DNA of 64,000 nucleotides from a virus, in IMG/VR virus record IMGVR_UViG_3300013212_000061, positions 16,025 through 80,024 of that record, one strand, 5' to 3'. A program made the translations under genes and the position numbers. The notes below the pieces were generated by a model. It was not told the origin of the DNA and ran no database searches. It saw only the letters and a program-made list of their open reading frames with translations. Below are positions 1 to 8,513 of the stretch, in pieces. Positions within the stretch are counted from its first letter, which is position 1; every line of letters begins with the position of its first letter.

Positions 1-1
1 A

Positions 2-703
2 ATTCTTGACTACATGCAATTGTATGACAAATATGACCGAACGGTAAAAGTTAAAGAATCCAACTCATTAGATTATGTTTCTAGTCAAGTTTTGAATGTT
101 AACAAAATCAAGTTCACTGGTTCACTACAGGACTTATACCGTGATAACTTTGTTAAGTACATATATTATAACGTTGTCGATTCAGTGCTTGTGTATTACA
201 TTGACCAGAAGTTGAAGTCGATGGAGGTACTATTAACACTGGCAAATATTACAAATATGCCCTTATATAAAGCAAGTTCTCCAGTGGCAGTTACTGAATC
301 TATTATGGCCAGAAAATTGGCTGAGCAAGGAATGCGAATTGGAAGTGAAGAGAAATCTGATAGTCAAAAAGATGGCCAATACGCTGGAGCATTCGTAAAA
401 GAACCAATCTTAGGATTCTATGAAGGTGTAAGTGCATTCGATTTTGCTTCACTGTATCCTTCGATCATGAGACAATTCAATATATCTCCAGATGCATACA
501 TCGAAAAGATTTATAAGAGTGAAATTGATGAACGTAGAAAGAACAAAGAGGTTATAGTTTGTGATAATGGTGTAGTTTACAAAACTGAAGATTCAATCTT
601 AAGAAAGATATTAAGTGACCTATATGCACAGCGTAAAGATTATAAAAAAACTTCTTATGAATACTTCACAAAAGCTGACCGGTTGAAAAAACTGCTCCAA
701 TAA
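2..703 (+). CDS. 43: DNA polymerase, N-terminal part of a split gp43 (5' end outside window)
   Basis: Family B replicative DNA polymerase, T4 gp43 type. The frame is open from base 2, so the gene begins upstream. Visible are the end of the 3'-5' exonuclease domain (YNVVDSVLVYY, the Exo III Tyr/Asp region) and polymerase motif A (DFASLYPSIMRQ, near 425-480), which holds a catalytic Asp. It then stops in the fingers region after a basic helix (ADRLKKLLQ). Motifs B and C are absent here but are present in the gene at 7124. The two halves presumably associate into one enzyme. Split gp43A/43B genes are known in some Aeromonas T4-like phages. Identification is firm; how the halves assemble is inference. 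Confidence 0.93.
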   Translation: MLDYMQLYDKYDRTVKVKESNSLDYVSSQVLNVNKIKFTGSLQDLYRDNFVKYIYYNVVDSVLVYYIDQKLKSMEVLLTLANITNMPLYKASSPVAVTESIMARKLAEQGMRIGSEEKSDSQKDGQYAGAFVKEPILGFYEGVSAFDFASLYPSIMRQFNISPDAYIEKIYKSEIDERRKNKEVIVCDNGVVYKTEDSILRKILSDLYAQRKDYKKTSYEYFTKADRLKKLLQ

Positions 704-720
704 CATGTATATATATAAAC
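704..720 (+). promoter_or_regulatory. Possible late-type promoter before nrdB
   Basis: The short gap between the polymerase fragment and nrdB holds the AT-rich run TATATATATAAA, similar to the GATATATAAT box before virion genes. It lacks the leading G, so it is a weaker match. Confidence 0.35.
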
Positions 721-747
721 CGCGAAACTTAAAAAAATAATTACTAA

Positions 748-1725
748 ATGAGCAATATCTTTGAAAAAAGGGTAAACATTTTACCCTACGAATACCCATC
801 CCTATTAGCATACAAAGACGCAATCCGCCATTCATACTGGATTCACACAGAATTTAACTTTACAACAGATATTGATGACTTTATGACTAAAGTAACTGAA
901 TCAGAGCGTGAAGTAATTAAAAGATCGATGCTTGCAATCGCACAAATCGAGGTTAACGTTAAAACATTTTGGGCAGATCTTTATAAAAGAATGCCAATCA
1001 CTGAAATTGGAGATGTTGGAATGACATTTGCCGAAAGTGAAGTGCGACACAAAGATGCTTACGCACAATTATTAAGAGTCCTAGGATTAGAAGACGAATT
1101 CCAACATGTAGTAGAAATTCCAGCAATTAAAGATAGAATTGCATACTTAAGTAAGTATTTGGATGGTACAAGAAGTAAGGACAATAAAATGTATACGAAA
1201 TCCGTACTGTTATTTTCATTGTTTATAGAACATGTTAGTCTATTTAGCCAATTCTTTATTATGATGTCCTTTAACAAAGAGAAAAACCTTTTTAAAGGTA
1301 TTTCAAATGTAGTTGAAGCGACAAGTAAAGAGGAGGAAATCCACGGTAACTTCGGATCTGAATTGATTAACATTATTAAGAGAGAGAATCCAGAATGGTT
1401 TGATGAGGAATTCGAACAACTTATAGATTCTGCCTGTAAAAAAGCGTACCTAGCAGAGGTTAAAATTCTTGATTGGATTTTTGAAAAGGGTGAACTTGAT
1501 TTCCTATCAAAGGAGACTATTAAACAATTTATCCAAAACCGTTTTAATAATTCCCTACAAAGAATTGGAATGAAACCTGTATTTGATGTTGATTTTACAG
1601 AAATTGAAAAGTCCCTATGGTTTGACGTTGAGATTCTTTCAACTAAAGAGGGAGACTTTTTTTACAAGAAGCAAATCGATTATTTTAAGAAAGGTAAGTC
1701 AATAACTGAAGACGATTTATTTTAA
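748..1725 (+). CDS. nrdB: Ribonucleotide reductase class I, small subunit
   Basis: Small subunit of aerobic ribonucleotide reductase, which makes dNTPs for phage replication by housing the metal centre and tyrosyl radical. At 325 aa it has the ferritin-like helical fold. Likely metal ligands are E68, E98, H101 and a later E-E-I-H motif (about residues 197-200). The radical tyrosine is probably Y105 in E-x-x-H-x-x-x-Y. It ends in an acidic tail (ITEDDLF) of the kind that docks on the large subunit. The protein starts directly with the catalytic fold, with no N-terminal ATP-cone, although some flavobacterial NrdB proteins carry one. nrdA follows 21 bases downstream in the same operon. Confidence 0.95.
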   Translation: MSNIFEKRVNILPYEYPSLLAYKDAIRHSYWIHTEFNFTTDIDDFMTKVTESEREVIKRSMLAIAQIEVNVKTFWADLYKRMPITEIGDVGMTFAESEVRHKDAYAQLLRVLGLEDEFQHVVEIPAIKDRIAYLSKYLDGTRSKDNKMYTKSVLLFSLFIEHVSLFSQFFIMMSFNKEKNLFKGISNVVEATSKEEEIHGNFGSELINIIKRENPEWFDEEFEQLIDSACKKAYLAEVKILDWIFEKGELDFLSKETIKQFIQNRFNNSLQRIGMKPVFDVDFTEIEKSLWFDVEILSTKEGDFFYKKQIDYFKKGKSITEDDLF

Positions 1726-1746
1726 AATTTAAAAACAAAGAACAAA

Positions 1747-3372
1747 ATGGAATATCAAAAGAATTACTGGCTTAATGAAGACAGTAGAACATTTTTATCT
1801 AGAGGTTATATCACAGAATCTCCAGAGCAGCGAATTAAAGATGTAGCAAATACCGCAGAAAGAGACTTAAAAATTGAAGGATTTGCAAAAAAGTTTGAGG
1901 ACTATATGACTAGAGGATTCTATAGTTTATCAACTCCAGTTTGGATTAATTATGGAAAAGACAAGGGACTTCCGGTTAGTTGTTATGGAAGTAACGTAGA
2001 TGATACTTTAGATAGTATCTTAAATGGAAGTAGAGAAGTTGGAATGATGTCAAAATACGGAGGAGGAACTTCGGCATTTTTAGGAAACATCAGGGCAAGA
2101 GGTACTAAAATTTCAACAGGTGGAACTGCAGATGGTCCAGTACATTATGCCAGATTATACGATACAACAGTTGATGTATGCAAACAATCAGAGGCCAGAA
2201 GAGGCGCATGTGCAGTTTGGTTACCAGTAGAACACAATGACATTCTAGAATTTTTAGATATCGGAACCGATGGTAATCCAATTCAAAACCTACAATATGG
2301 TGTTACTGTCACCGACGCTTGGATTGCTGAGATGAAAGCAGGAGACGCAGATAAACGTAAAATCTGGGCTAAAATAATCCAAAGACGTAATGAGTTTGGT
2401 TTTCCTTACATTATGTTTAAGGACAATACCAATAACAATTCGCCATATAAAGAATTGGGACTTGAAATTACCGCAAGTAACCTTTGTAGTGAAATTCAAT
2501 TACCAACAGACAGTTTTAATTCATTTGTTTGTTGTTTAGGTTCTATCAATTTATTACATTGGGAAGAAATTAAAGAGACTGATGCAATCGAAGTTTATGT
2601 TCAGTTCTTAAACGCAGTTATGGACGAATTCGTCAACAAGTCTTATAATATGCCTGGAATGAAAAGAGCATGGAGATTTGCAAATGACCACAGATCGTTA
2701 GGTCTTGGAGTATTGGGTTATCATTCACTATTTCAGGCTAAATTAATTAGCTTTGATTCACTTCAAGCAAAACAATTAAACCATGAAATCTTTTCAACAA
2801 TAAAAGAACGTAGCGAGGCGGCTTCAAGATGGTTGCACGATGAGAAAGGTTACCGTTCAATCCGTCCAGGTTATGCAAACACTACCCTAGTTGCGATTGC
2901 TCCTACAAAAAGTAGTTCATTTATCCTAGGACAGGTAAGTATGGGAATTGAACCAATCAAATCTAATTATTTTATTAAAGATTTGGCCAAGTCAAAAACA
3001 ATTTATAAGAACCCTTTCTTAATTCAAGAGCTGGACAAATATGGTTTAAATACACCAGATGTTTGGGAAGGAATCTTAAAACGTGACGGGAGTGTACAAC
3101 ATTTAGACTTTCCAACTAAAGAGGTTTTTAAATCTTTTGTTGAAATCAGTCCAAAGGAAATAGTACTACAAGCGGCTCAAAGACAACAATTTATTGACCA
3201 ATCACAGTCACTAAATTTAATGATACATCCATCAGTTTCGGCTAAGGACATTAATACACTATACCTTTACGCACATGAGGAAGGGGTTAAAACCCTATAC
3301 TATCAATTTAGTCAAAGTTCAGCCCAGTCTTTTGCAAGAGACATTCTTGAATGCACAAGCTGCGAGGCGTAA
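1747..3372 (+). CDS. nrdA: Ribonucleotide reductase class I, large subunit
   Basis: Catalytic subunit of class I ribonucleotide reductase. Recognisable are the active-site cysteines (CYGSNVDD near the N-terminus; ASNLCSEI around residue 244 with N-x-C-x-E), the YGGGTSAFLGNIRARG glycine-rich segment and the C-terminal redox Cys pair (ECTSCEA). It is only 541 aa because there is no N-terminal ATP-cone, the domain giving dATP feedback inhibition. As NrdB also lacks one, the pair may be insensitive to dATP inhibition. It is co-transcribed with nrdB and followed by a strong terminator. Confidence 0.95.
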   Translation: MEYQKNYWLNEDSRTFLSRGYITESPEQRIKDVANTAERDLKIEGFAKKFEDYMTRGFYSLSTPVWINYGKDKGLPVSCYGSNVDDTLDSILNGSREVGMMSKYGGGTSAFLGNIRARGTKISTGGTADGPVHYARLYDTTVDVCKQSEARRGACAVWLPVEHNDILEFLDIGTDGNPIQNLQYGVTVTDAWIAEMKAGDADKRKIWAKIIQRRNEFGFPYIMFKDNTNNNSPYKELGLEITASNLCSEIQLPTDSFNSFVCCLGSINLLHWEEIKETDAIEVYVQFLNAVMDEFVNKSYNMPGMKRAWRFANDHRSLGLGVLGYHSLFQAKLISFDSLQAKQLNHEIFSTIKERSEAASRWLHDEKGYRSIRPGYANTTLVAIAPTKSSSFILGQVSMGIEPIKSNYFIKDLAKSKTIYKNPFLIQELDKYGLNTPDVWEGILKRDGSVQHLDFPTKEVFKSFVEISPKEIVLQAAQRQQFIDQSQSLNLMIHPSVSAKDINTLYLYAHEEGVKTLYYQFSQSSAQSFARDILECTSCEA

Positions 3373-3432
3373 GAAACCGGCAATCTGAAACATGATTGCA
3401 TTTTAGGACCGGGACTAGTTCACGGAGGTGTA

Positions 3433-3463
3433 AAGCAGGGAATTCGCTACTCCCTGCTTTTTT
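3433..3463 (+). terminator. Rho-independent terminator after nrdA
   Basis: AAGCAGGGA and TCCCTGCTT form a 9-bp stem followed by a T run. It ends the nrdBA transcript just before a late-type promoter. Confidence 0.9.
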
Positions 3464-3479
3464 ATGTTTAAAATCTAGG

Positions 3480-3490
3480 GATATATAAAT
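3480..3490 (+). promoter_or_regulatory. T4-like late promoter (GATATATAAAT)
   Basis: The box lies 20 bases upstream of the ATG at 3511, immediately after the nrdA terminator. It matches the motif repeated before virion genes here and resembles T4 late TATAAATA. Confidence 0.7.
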
Positions 3491-3510
3491 AAAATAAAAA
3501 TCTTTTGCAA

Positions 3511-4593
3511 ATGATTCCAATCAAGCTTTTCGAAGAATTCTTATACGAAGAAAATCTTAAAAACAAATACGCTAAGAAAGTGGCATGGATTATGAAGTCT
3601 CATGATATTCATGCAACTTCAGGCGATGTTAATGGCCGCGAAAAGAAATACAATATCGCCGCTAAAGGTAACCTATTCTTAAACTATGCAACCAAAGAGG
3701 ACTTTAAAGATGATGCAGTTGTAGTACCTGGAAATGTTCCAATACTTAATTATGGAGGAGCAGTAGACCCGGAGGCTATTGGATTCTTAAAGAATAAAGG
3801 AATCAACAATGATAATCTATACAACAAAAGAGAATTACTTCCACTATCAGGAGACAAGATAAAATTTGCTAAAGCAGCCGCAAAATTTGATTGGCTTCCA
3901 AAAACAGTTTTTACAAAAGAGGATGCCATTAAAGGAGACGTTGGTTTCCCGGTAATTGCAAAAATAAAAGATGGACACAGTGGAGTTGGAATTCAAAGGT
4001 TTGACACCGCCAAAGAATTAGAAGAGAGCAAAGATACATTCGATATCTTTTGTCAATTTATAGATTTTGCAAGAGAATATAGAGTAATGTTTTGTAGAGA
4101 CAAGATATTTGTTATCAACGAAAGAGTACCTAGAATTGAGGACGACCGTTCAATCAAAACTAAAACTGCCGATGAAAAAATCAGTTTTACTTATGTTTAT
4201 CAAGACAGAAAGAAAGTTGACCCTGAATTTATTGAAAATGTGTTATCAATTTGCAAAGACGTTAAAACATTCTTAGACCTAGACTTATGGGCCCTAGATA
4301 TTGTAGTAGATAAAAAGGGTAAAATGTGGATTATGGAAACATCATCTGCTACCGGACTTGGAAGTGTTAAAATGTGCGAAGTTTATAAGGCAATGTATGA
4401 AGATTTTTACGGAGAAGCAATAGATGACGAATTCTTAGAGGACATTTACCTAAAATACGTAGTTCCTGGACATCAAAATTATTACCCAAAATTTAAAAAA
4501 GAAATCGATTCATCACAATGGCCGATGGATTACAAAATATTGACTGATCCGAAAGCAAAAGATGGATATAGATATTTTTTTAATTTAGATTAA
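3511..4593 (+). CDS. ATP-grasp ligase-like enzyme with capsid-targeting-type leader
   Basis: A 360-aa enzyme of the ATP-grasp superfamily, which joins a carboxylate to an amine or thiol through an acyl-phosphate. Seen: a central segment GFPVIAKIKDGHSGVGI (Lys plus Gly-rich loop binding ATP), then ALDIVVDKKGKMWIMET, matching the D...E metal-binding strand of the fold. Substrate is unknown. The N-terminus MIPIKLFEEFLYEE matches the leader of seven other proteins here and includes L-Y-E, a plausible prohead protease site. The ATG at 3511 is preferred over the in-frame TTG at 3505 because the leader begins there. The dehydrogenase gene starts two bases after it, so the two probably work in one pathway. 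Its late promoter and leader suggest packaging in the head; that is inference. Confidence 0.8.
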   Translation: MIPIKLFEEFLYEENLKNKYAKKVAWIMKSHDIHATSGDVNGREKKYNIAAKGNLFLNYATKEDFKDDAVVVPGNVPILNYGGAVDPEAIGFLKNKGINNDNLYNKRELLPLSGDKIKFAKAAAKFDWLPKTVFTKEDAIKGDVGFPVIAKIKDGHSGVGIQRFDTAKELEESKDTFDIFCQFIDFAREYRVMFCRDKIFVINERVPRIEDDRSIKTKTADEKISFTYVYQDRKKVDPEFIENVLSICKDVKTFLDLDLWALDIVVDKKGKMWIMETSSATGLGSVKMCEVYKAMYEDFYGEAIDDEFLEDIYLKYVVPGHQNYYPKFKKEIDSSQWPMDYKILTDPKAKDGYRYFFNLD

Positions 4594-4594
4594 T

Positions 4595-5653
4595 ATGAAA
4601 ACAGGAATATTTAAAACATCGCTAAAGGAAAACGAAAAACGAATTCCAATCCACCCAGCCCATATTGAAAGGCTATCCGGAGAAATAATTAAAGAACTCT
4701 TATTTGAAGAGGGATATGGAGATGACTATGGCTATTCAGACTCTCAACTCGAACAAATGGGTTGCAAGTTTGCCAGTCGTGCGGATCTTTTTAAAGAGTG
4801 CAACATAATTATATTACCAAAACCACTCGCTGAAGACCTAAAACAAATACAGGATGGTGCAACTCTATGCGGTTGGACCCATGCAGTTCAACAGAGGGAC
4901 ATTACAGACATTGCTATCGAAAAAGGGTTAACACTTATTGCTTGGGAAGAGATGAACAGTGTTTCCAAAAACCAAAAGTTGCATACATTCTATCGGAACA
5001 ATGAACTTGCTGGATACGCTGGCGTTATACATTACCTACAATTAGCAGGTCTTGATGGACACTATGGAGACCGTAAGAAGGTTGTTATTTTTGGATTTGG
5101 TTCTGTAAGTAAAGGAGCAATCTATGCCCTACAGGGTAGAGGTTTTAATAACATTACCGTTTATACTCAAAGACCTACACACTTAGTTGCCGACAAAAAT
5201 CCTGACGTCTGGTACAAAAACTTTAATGACGATGACGTTTGGGAAGACATGTATTCTGCCAATATTATATTTAATGGAGTCTTACAGGATGTAAATAATC
5301 CACTAATGTTTATTAAAGATTTGAATCAATTGGATCAACTACGCAGAAACTGCGCAATTATCGATATCAGTTGTGACAGGGGAATGGGATTCTTTTTTGC
5401 AGAACCTACATCATTTGAAAATCCAATTATAAAATTAAGAAGAGGGATACAGTACTATTCAGTCGATCATACTCCAACATACTTATGGAATGCAGCATCT
5501 AGAGAAATCTCTGCCGCGCTTGTACCTTACTTAGATACTATAATAGAACCTCAAAAATGGAAAGACAATCCAGTTATTAATGCTTCTATCGATATTGCAT
5601 GTGGAACTATTATTAATCAAAACATAAACAAATTTCAAAAAAGGAATATATAA
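4595..5653 (+). CDS. Alanine dehydrogenase / carboxyethyl-ornithine synthase-like NAD(P) dehydrogenase
   Basis: A 352-aa oxidoreductase of the AlaDH/PNT N-terminal superfamily. The start (KTSLKENEKRIPIHPAHI) and the FEEGYGDDYG and ILPKP segments are typical of alanine dehydrogenase, saccharopine dehydrogenase and N5-(carboxyethyl)ornithine synthase. A Rossmann dinucleotide loop, VVIFGFGSVSKGA, lies near residues 165-177. It likely performs reductive amination or the reverse on an amino-acid substrate; which one cannot be read from sequence. It sits directly behind the ATP-grasp gene and has no leader itself. A dehydrogenase-ligase pair is unusual between replication genes and suggests synthesis or consumption of a small amino-acid derivative. 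Confidence 0.75.
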   Translation: MKTGIFKTSLKENEKRIPIHPAHIERLSGEIIKELLFEEGYGDDYGYSDSQLEQMGCKFASRADLFKECNIIILPKPLAEDLKQIQDGATLCGWTHAVQQRDITDIAIEKGLTLIAWEEMNSVSKNQKLHTFYRNNELAGYAGVIHYLQLAGLDGHYGDRKKVVIFGFGSVSKGAIYALQGRGFNNITVYTQRPTHLVADKNPDVWYKNFNDDDVWEDMYSANIIFNGVLQDVNNPLMFIKDLNQLDQLRRNCAIIDISCDRGMGFFFAEPTSFENPIIKLRRGIQYYSVDHTPTYLWNAASREISAALVPYLDTIIEPQKWKDNPVINASIDIACGTIINQNINKFQKRNI

Positions 5654-5655
5654 AT
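5644..5655 (+). promoter_or_regulatory. Late-type promoter (GAATATATAAAT) overlapping the end of the dehydrogenase gene
   Basis: The AT-box lies about 22 bases before the proposed start at 5677, the same spacing as at 3480/3511. Confidence 0.55.
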
Positions 5656-5676
5656 AAAAAAAAATAAAAAACGATA

Positions 5677-6120
5677 ATAAAACACATTAAACTATACGAA
5701 GAATTTGTAAACGAAGACTTAGGAATAATTGACATTGCATTAGGAGCCGCAGTTGGAGTTGCAGGTCTATTGGCATTAGTTCAAGGTTTACCGGTAGTAG
5801 GTAGGGTTCTTGGAGATGCTGCTGAAGCATTAGCAAATAGGACTGAAGCAAAAGCTAAGCAAGCAGCAAAAGGTAAAAGAAAAGAATTAATTGGAGAAAT
5901 CATTAAGAAATTTGAAGGAGATACAAAACTTAAACAAATGTATCAAGACTTGCCTGAGTATGGCGCAATGGGAAGTAGTCAAAAAACACTTAAAGCCAAT
6001 AGTGAAAGAAGAAACCAATTAACAACAATCGGAAATTATATTAAATCTAAACTAACACAAGAGGAAATGGAATACTTTACCGATATTTCTTCTATGCTAA
6101 GAACTGGAGACGTAAGATAA
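5677..6120 (+). CDS. Small internal-type protein with capsid-targeting-like leader and apparent ATA start
   Basis: Reading from 5677 gives (I/M)KHIKLYEEFVNEDLGIIDIALG, which matches the leader on other proteins here (MKHIKLFEEF-x-N-E). The expected ATG is ATA. An in-frame stop at 5665 excludes an upstream start, and the next conventional candidate (TTG 5770) would drop the leader. After the leader comes a hydrophobic Ala/Gly segment (IDIALGAAVGVAGLLALV) that may be membrane-active, then a basic, Lys-rich helical region. Function is unknown. V-N-E at leader residues 11-13 fits the likely protease site. Either AUA initiates here or a point mutation has damaged the start. Confidence 0.6.
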   Translation: MKHIKLYEEFVNEDLGIIDIALGAAVGVAGLLALVQGLPVVGRVLGDAAEALANRTEAKAKQAAKGKRKELIGEIIKKFEGDTKLKQMYQDLPEYGAMGSSQKTLKANSERRNQLTTIGNYIKSKLTQEEMEYFTDISSMLRTGDVR

Positions 6121-6137
6121 AAATATCATTTAATGTA

Positions 6138-6230
6138 ATGGACCCAGCGCCAAATTGCCTACCCTTCTTTATTGGAATAATTGGTATATTTTTTATAGTC
6201 ATGATACTTAATGAATTTAAAAAAAATTAA
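6138..6230 (+). CDS. 30-aa single-pass membrane microprotein
   Basis: MDPAPNCLPF followed by a hydrophobic stretch (about residues 9-24, FFIGIIGIFFIVMIL) and a basic tail. One predicted membrane segment, no recognised family. It lies between the internal protein and a terminator. Coding status is supported only by the open frame and hydrophobic pattern. Confidence 0.4.
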   Translation: MDPAPNCLPFFIGIIGIFFIVMILNEFKKN

Positions 6231-6281
6231 ATAATTAACCTCTCCTCAGGATAGAATCGGAGGACCGACTCATACGAGTTT

Positions 6282-6308
6282 AACCTGTCAGTAATGGCAG
6301 GTTTTTTT
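6282..6308 (+). terminator. Rho-independent terminator before the sliding clamp gene
   Basis: AACCTG...CAGGTT stem followed by seven Ts. Two further small hairpins (CCTC/GAGG near 6243-6263 and ACTC/GAGT near 6268-6279) precede it. Confidence 0.85.
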
Positions 6309-6364
6309 ATGTGAAACAAAACCCCCTTTTTGTCTATAATACTTAAATAATTTAAACACTAAAT

Positions 6365-7120
6365 ATGAAAATTAAAATTGACAAAGTAGACCAAAACAAT
6401 TTCATCGGTTTTGTGAATAGACTTAAGGTTATAGATACCTTTATCTACTTTAAAATCAAGGATGAAGTGGTACAGGCATCCGCCTATCTTCCACAAAGAG
6501 ATGCTGTTAAACATCACAGAATTCCAGTGTCGCAAGTATTCCAATTAGAAGACGGTGCTATTAACACATCAAAAGAATTAAAAATTGCCTTCTTTGATGC
6601 TGGTCGTTTAACTGACGCATTTAAACAATTTGAATTTGGAAACATCCAAGCTGAAATTGAATTCGTAGAAAATGACGAGGATTTCGTAGCAACTGAGTTC
6701 CGTATTTTCAACAATGAATTGGAAATTAAACTTGCATGTTCTGAGCCTTCATTAGGTTATAAAGACCTTACAGATGCTCAAATTGCAGGAATCTTTAATA
6801 TTGACGCAGCAAACTATGTATTTGACATGGATTATACTGCAACTTCAAAAGTTCGTTCTCTTTTTGGATTGGACAAAGAAGAAACTTTCACTATCTCAAC
6901 TAATGCAGAAGGTGTCCGAATGAAAGGTAAAACTTACAACTACCTTGTAACCGATTCATTCCAAGGAACCAATCCTGGAAATGTAACTCTTTTCAAAAAA
7001 TATTTAAACCTATTAGACAAAGAAGATTATTCAGCAAATGTTATGGATAACCGAGTAGTATTACGCTCAAAAGATTCAGAAACATTACTAACTATCGCTA
7101 CTTGCCAAACAGCTGAATAA
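6365..7120 (+). CDS. 45: Sliding clamp (gp45-like)
   Basis: 251 aa, similar in length and pattern to T4 gp45 (228 aa): an all-alpha/beta protein beginning MKIKIDKVDQNNFIGFVNRL with the acidic, repetitive strand pattern of the clamp fold. It forms a ring round DNA that holds the polymerase; in T4 it is also the mobile activator of late transcription with gp33 and gp55. It ends four bases before the second polymerase half, so clamp and polymerase C-part are coupled. Assignment rests on fold pattern and context rather than a catalytic motif. Confidence 0.85.
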   Translation: MKIKIDKVDQNNFIGFVNRLKVIDTFIYFKIKDEVVQASAYLPQRDAVKHHRIPVSQVFQLEDGAINTSKELKIAFFDAGRLTDAFKQFEFGNIQAEIEFVENDEDFVATEFRIFNNELEIKLACSEPSLGYKDLTDAQIAGIFNIDAANYVFDMDYTATSKVRSLFGLDKEETFTISTNAEGVRMKGKTYNYLVTDSFQGTNPGNVTLFKKYLNLLDKEDYSANVMDNRVVLRSKDSETLLTIATCQTAE

Positions 7121-7123
7121 TTT

Positions 7124-8320
7124 ATGACAATCGAAGAACTAATACTAAAACCAGAGAGTGATTTATCACAAGATGAAATTAAAACATTGGTTGAGCATTA
7201 TTCTATGTTGTCAGCAAAGTTTGGAGCCTATGAACAAGCAGTAAAAGTAATGCTTAACTCGATCTATGGCGCCTTCGGTAACAAATGGTTTCACTTTTTT
7301 AATATAGACATCGCAGAATCTATTACCCTACAGGGACAGTCTGCGATTCTATATTCTGAGAAGATACTAAATAAGTATTTTCAAGAGTTTTGGACTAAAG
7401 ACAAGGCAGTTCATGAGTTTTTTAACATTCAAGTTAAAAATAAACTTGTGCGACCTTCAGTAGTCTATATTGATACCGATTCTTGTTATGTACAGTTTGA
7501 AGAGATGTATGAATCTATTGAATGGCTTGGAGACAAGATATCGATTGACCAATTCATTATGAAATTGTATAACTTTAGACTTAAAGATTATATTTTTAAG
7601 TGTATGGAGAAATATGCAGAAGCCACTAATACTGAAAACTTCCTCCAGTTTGAATTGGAAACGATTGCCTACTCTGGAATTTGGTTAGCTAAGAAAAAAT
7701 ACCTGCAAAATATTGCTTGGGAAGATAAAATTGGAATTGAAGAACGTTACCCTTCACTTAAGAAGGTTAAAACTATTGGTTTTGATACAATTCAAAGTTC
7801 AACACCAGCTCTTGCAAGAAAGCAGTTGACCGATATTCTTAAATTGATTCTTTCAGAAAAACCTACAGCGTCCCTATTAAAAAGACTAGTAGATTATTTG
7901 AAACAATGTAAAAAAGAATTCCAATTAGCAAGTGTTGATGAGATATGTTTTAATAAAAGAACTAACAATATCGAAAAATATATTGTAGATGATACGGTAG
8001 AATTTCAATATGGTTTAAAATGTCCACCAAACGTTAAAGCTGCAGGATTTTATAATTTCTTAATGAATCAAAATCCAAAGTTCAAGAACAAGTATAAGAT
8101 GATTGGTAATGGTGAAAAGCTAAAACTATATCATTGTAAACATGGGACATGTGAAATATTTGCATACCAACCAGGAGCTCATCCTTATGAAATTGCCCCT
8201 CAAGTTGACTATGAAACACAATTCGAAAAGAGTGTTATAGATCCATTGAACCGGGTTCTTACCGCAGTTGGTTTACATACACTAAATAGAAACTTAATTT
8301 ATTCAACTTCATTATTTTAA
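7124..8320 (+). CDS. 43: DNA polymerase, C-terminal part of split gp43
   Basis: Carries the rest of the family B polymerase: motif B (KVMLNSIYGAFGNKW, about residues 43-57), motif C (YIDTDSCY, about residues 118-125, with catalytic Asps) and the thumb. The first 20 or so residues are a new N-terminus in the fingers. The final residues (LIYSTSLF) resemble the hydrophobic clamp-binding tail of T4-type polymerases. This half is useless without the 2-703 half, which has motif A. There is no sign of an intron: each part has its own stop or start, and six genes lie between. Confidence 0.93.
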   Translation: MTIEELILKPESDLSQDEIKTLVEHYSMLSAKFGAYEQAVKVMLNSIYGAFGNKWFHFFNIDIAESITLQGQSAILYSEKILNKYFQEFWTKDKAVHEFFNIQVKNKLVRPSVVYIDTDSCYVQFEEMYESIEWLGDKISIDQFIMKLYNFRLKDYIFKCMEKYAEATNTENFLQFELETIAYSGIWLAKKKYLQNIAWEDKIGIEERYPSLKKVKTIGFDTIQSSTPALARKQLTDILKLILSEKPTASLLKRLVDYLKQCKKEFQLASVDEICFNKRTNNIEKYIVDDTVEFQYGLKCPPNVKAAGFYNFLMNQNPKFKNKYKMIGNGEKLKLYHCKHGTCEIFAYQPGAHPYEIAPQVDYETQFEKSVIDPLNRVLTAVGLHTLNRNLIYSTSLF

Positions 8321-8321
8321 T

Positions 8322-8513
8322 ATGGATATAGATATCGATGACTTAACATCAGACCAAAAATACTACGTCAATCAATACAAGAGAATTAATTCTAGACTAG
8401 AATCTCTTATGGCGCAAATGGCAATAATACAAAAGGAAACTAAAGGACTAATAGAGGAACTTGAAGACCTTAGAAAAAAAGAAACAAAACAATACAAAAA
8501 TGGCAAAAAATAG
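8322..8513 (+). CDS. Small coiled-coil protein upstream of uvsX
   Basis: 63 aa, predicted mostly helical with heptad spacing (YYVNQYKRINSRLESLM ... LIEELEDLRKK) and a basic tail. It overlaps the uvsX start by 14 bases, so translation is probably coupled. It might be a recombination or replication accessory protein, but no family is recognised. Confidence 0.6.
   Translation: MDIDIDDLTSDQKYYVNQYKRINSRLESLMAQMAIIQKETKGLIEELEDLRKKETKQYKNGKK

Noticed and set aside
3373-3432. Possible riboswitch after nrdA
   Set aside because: Small hairpins (CAATC/GATTG) are present but resemble no riboswitch, and they lie downstream of nrdA next to a terminator.
703-7124. Group I or II intron explanation for the split polymerase
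   Set aside because: The interval holds six intact genes, promoters and terminators, and each polymerase part has its own stop or start; no intron core is seen.
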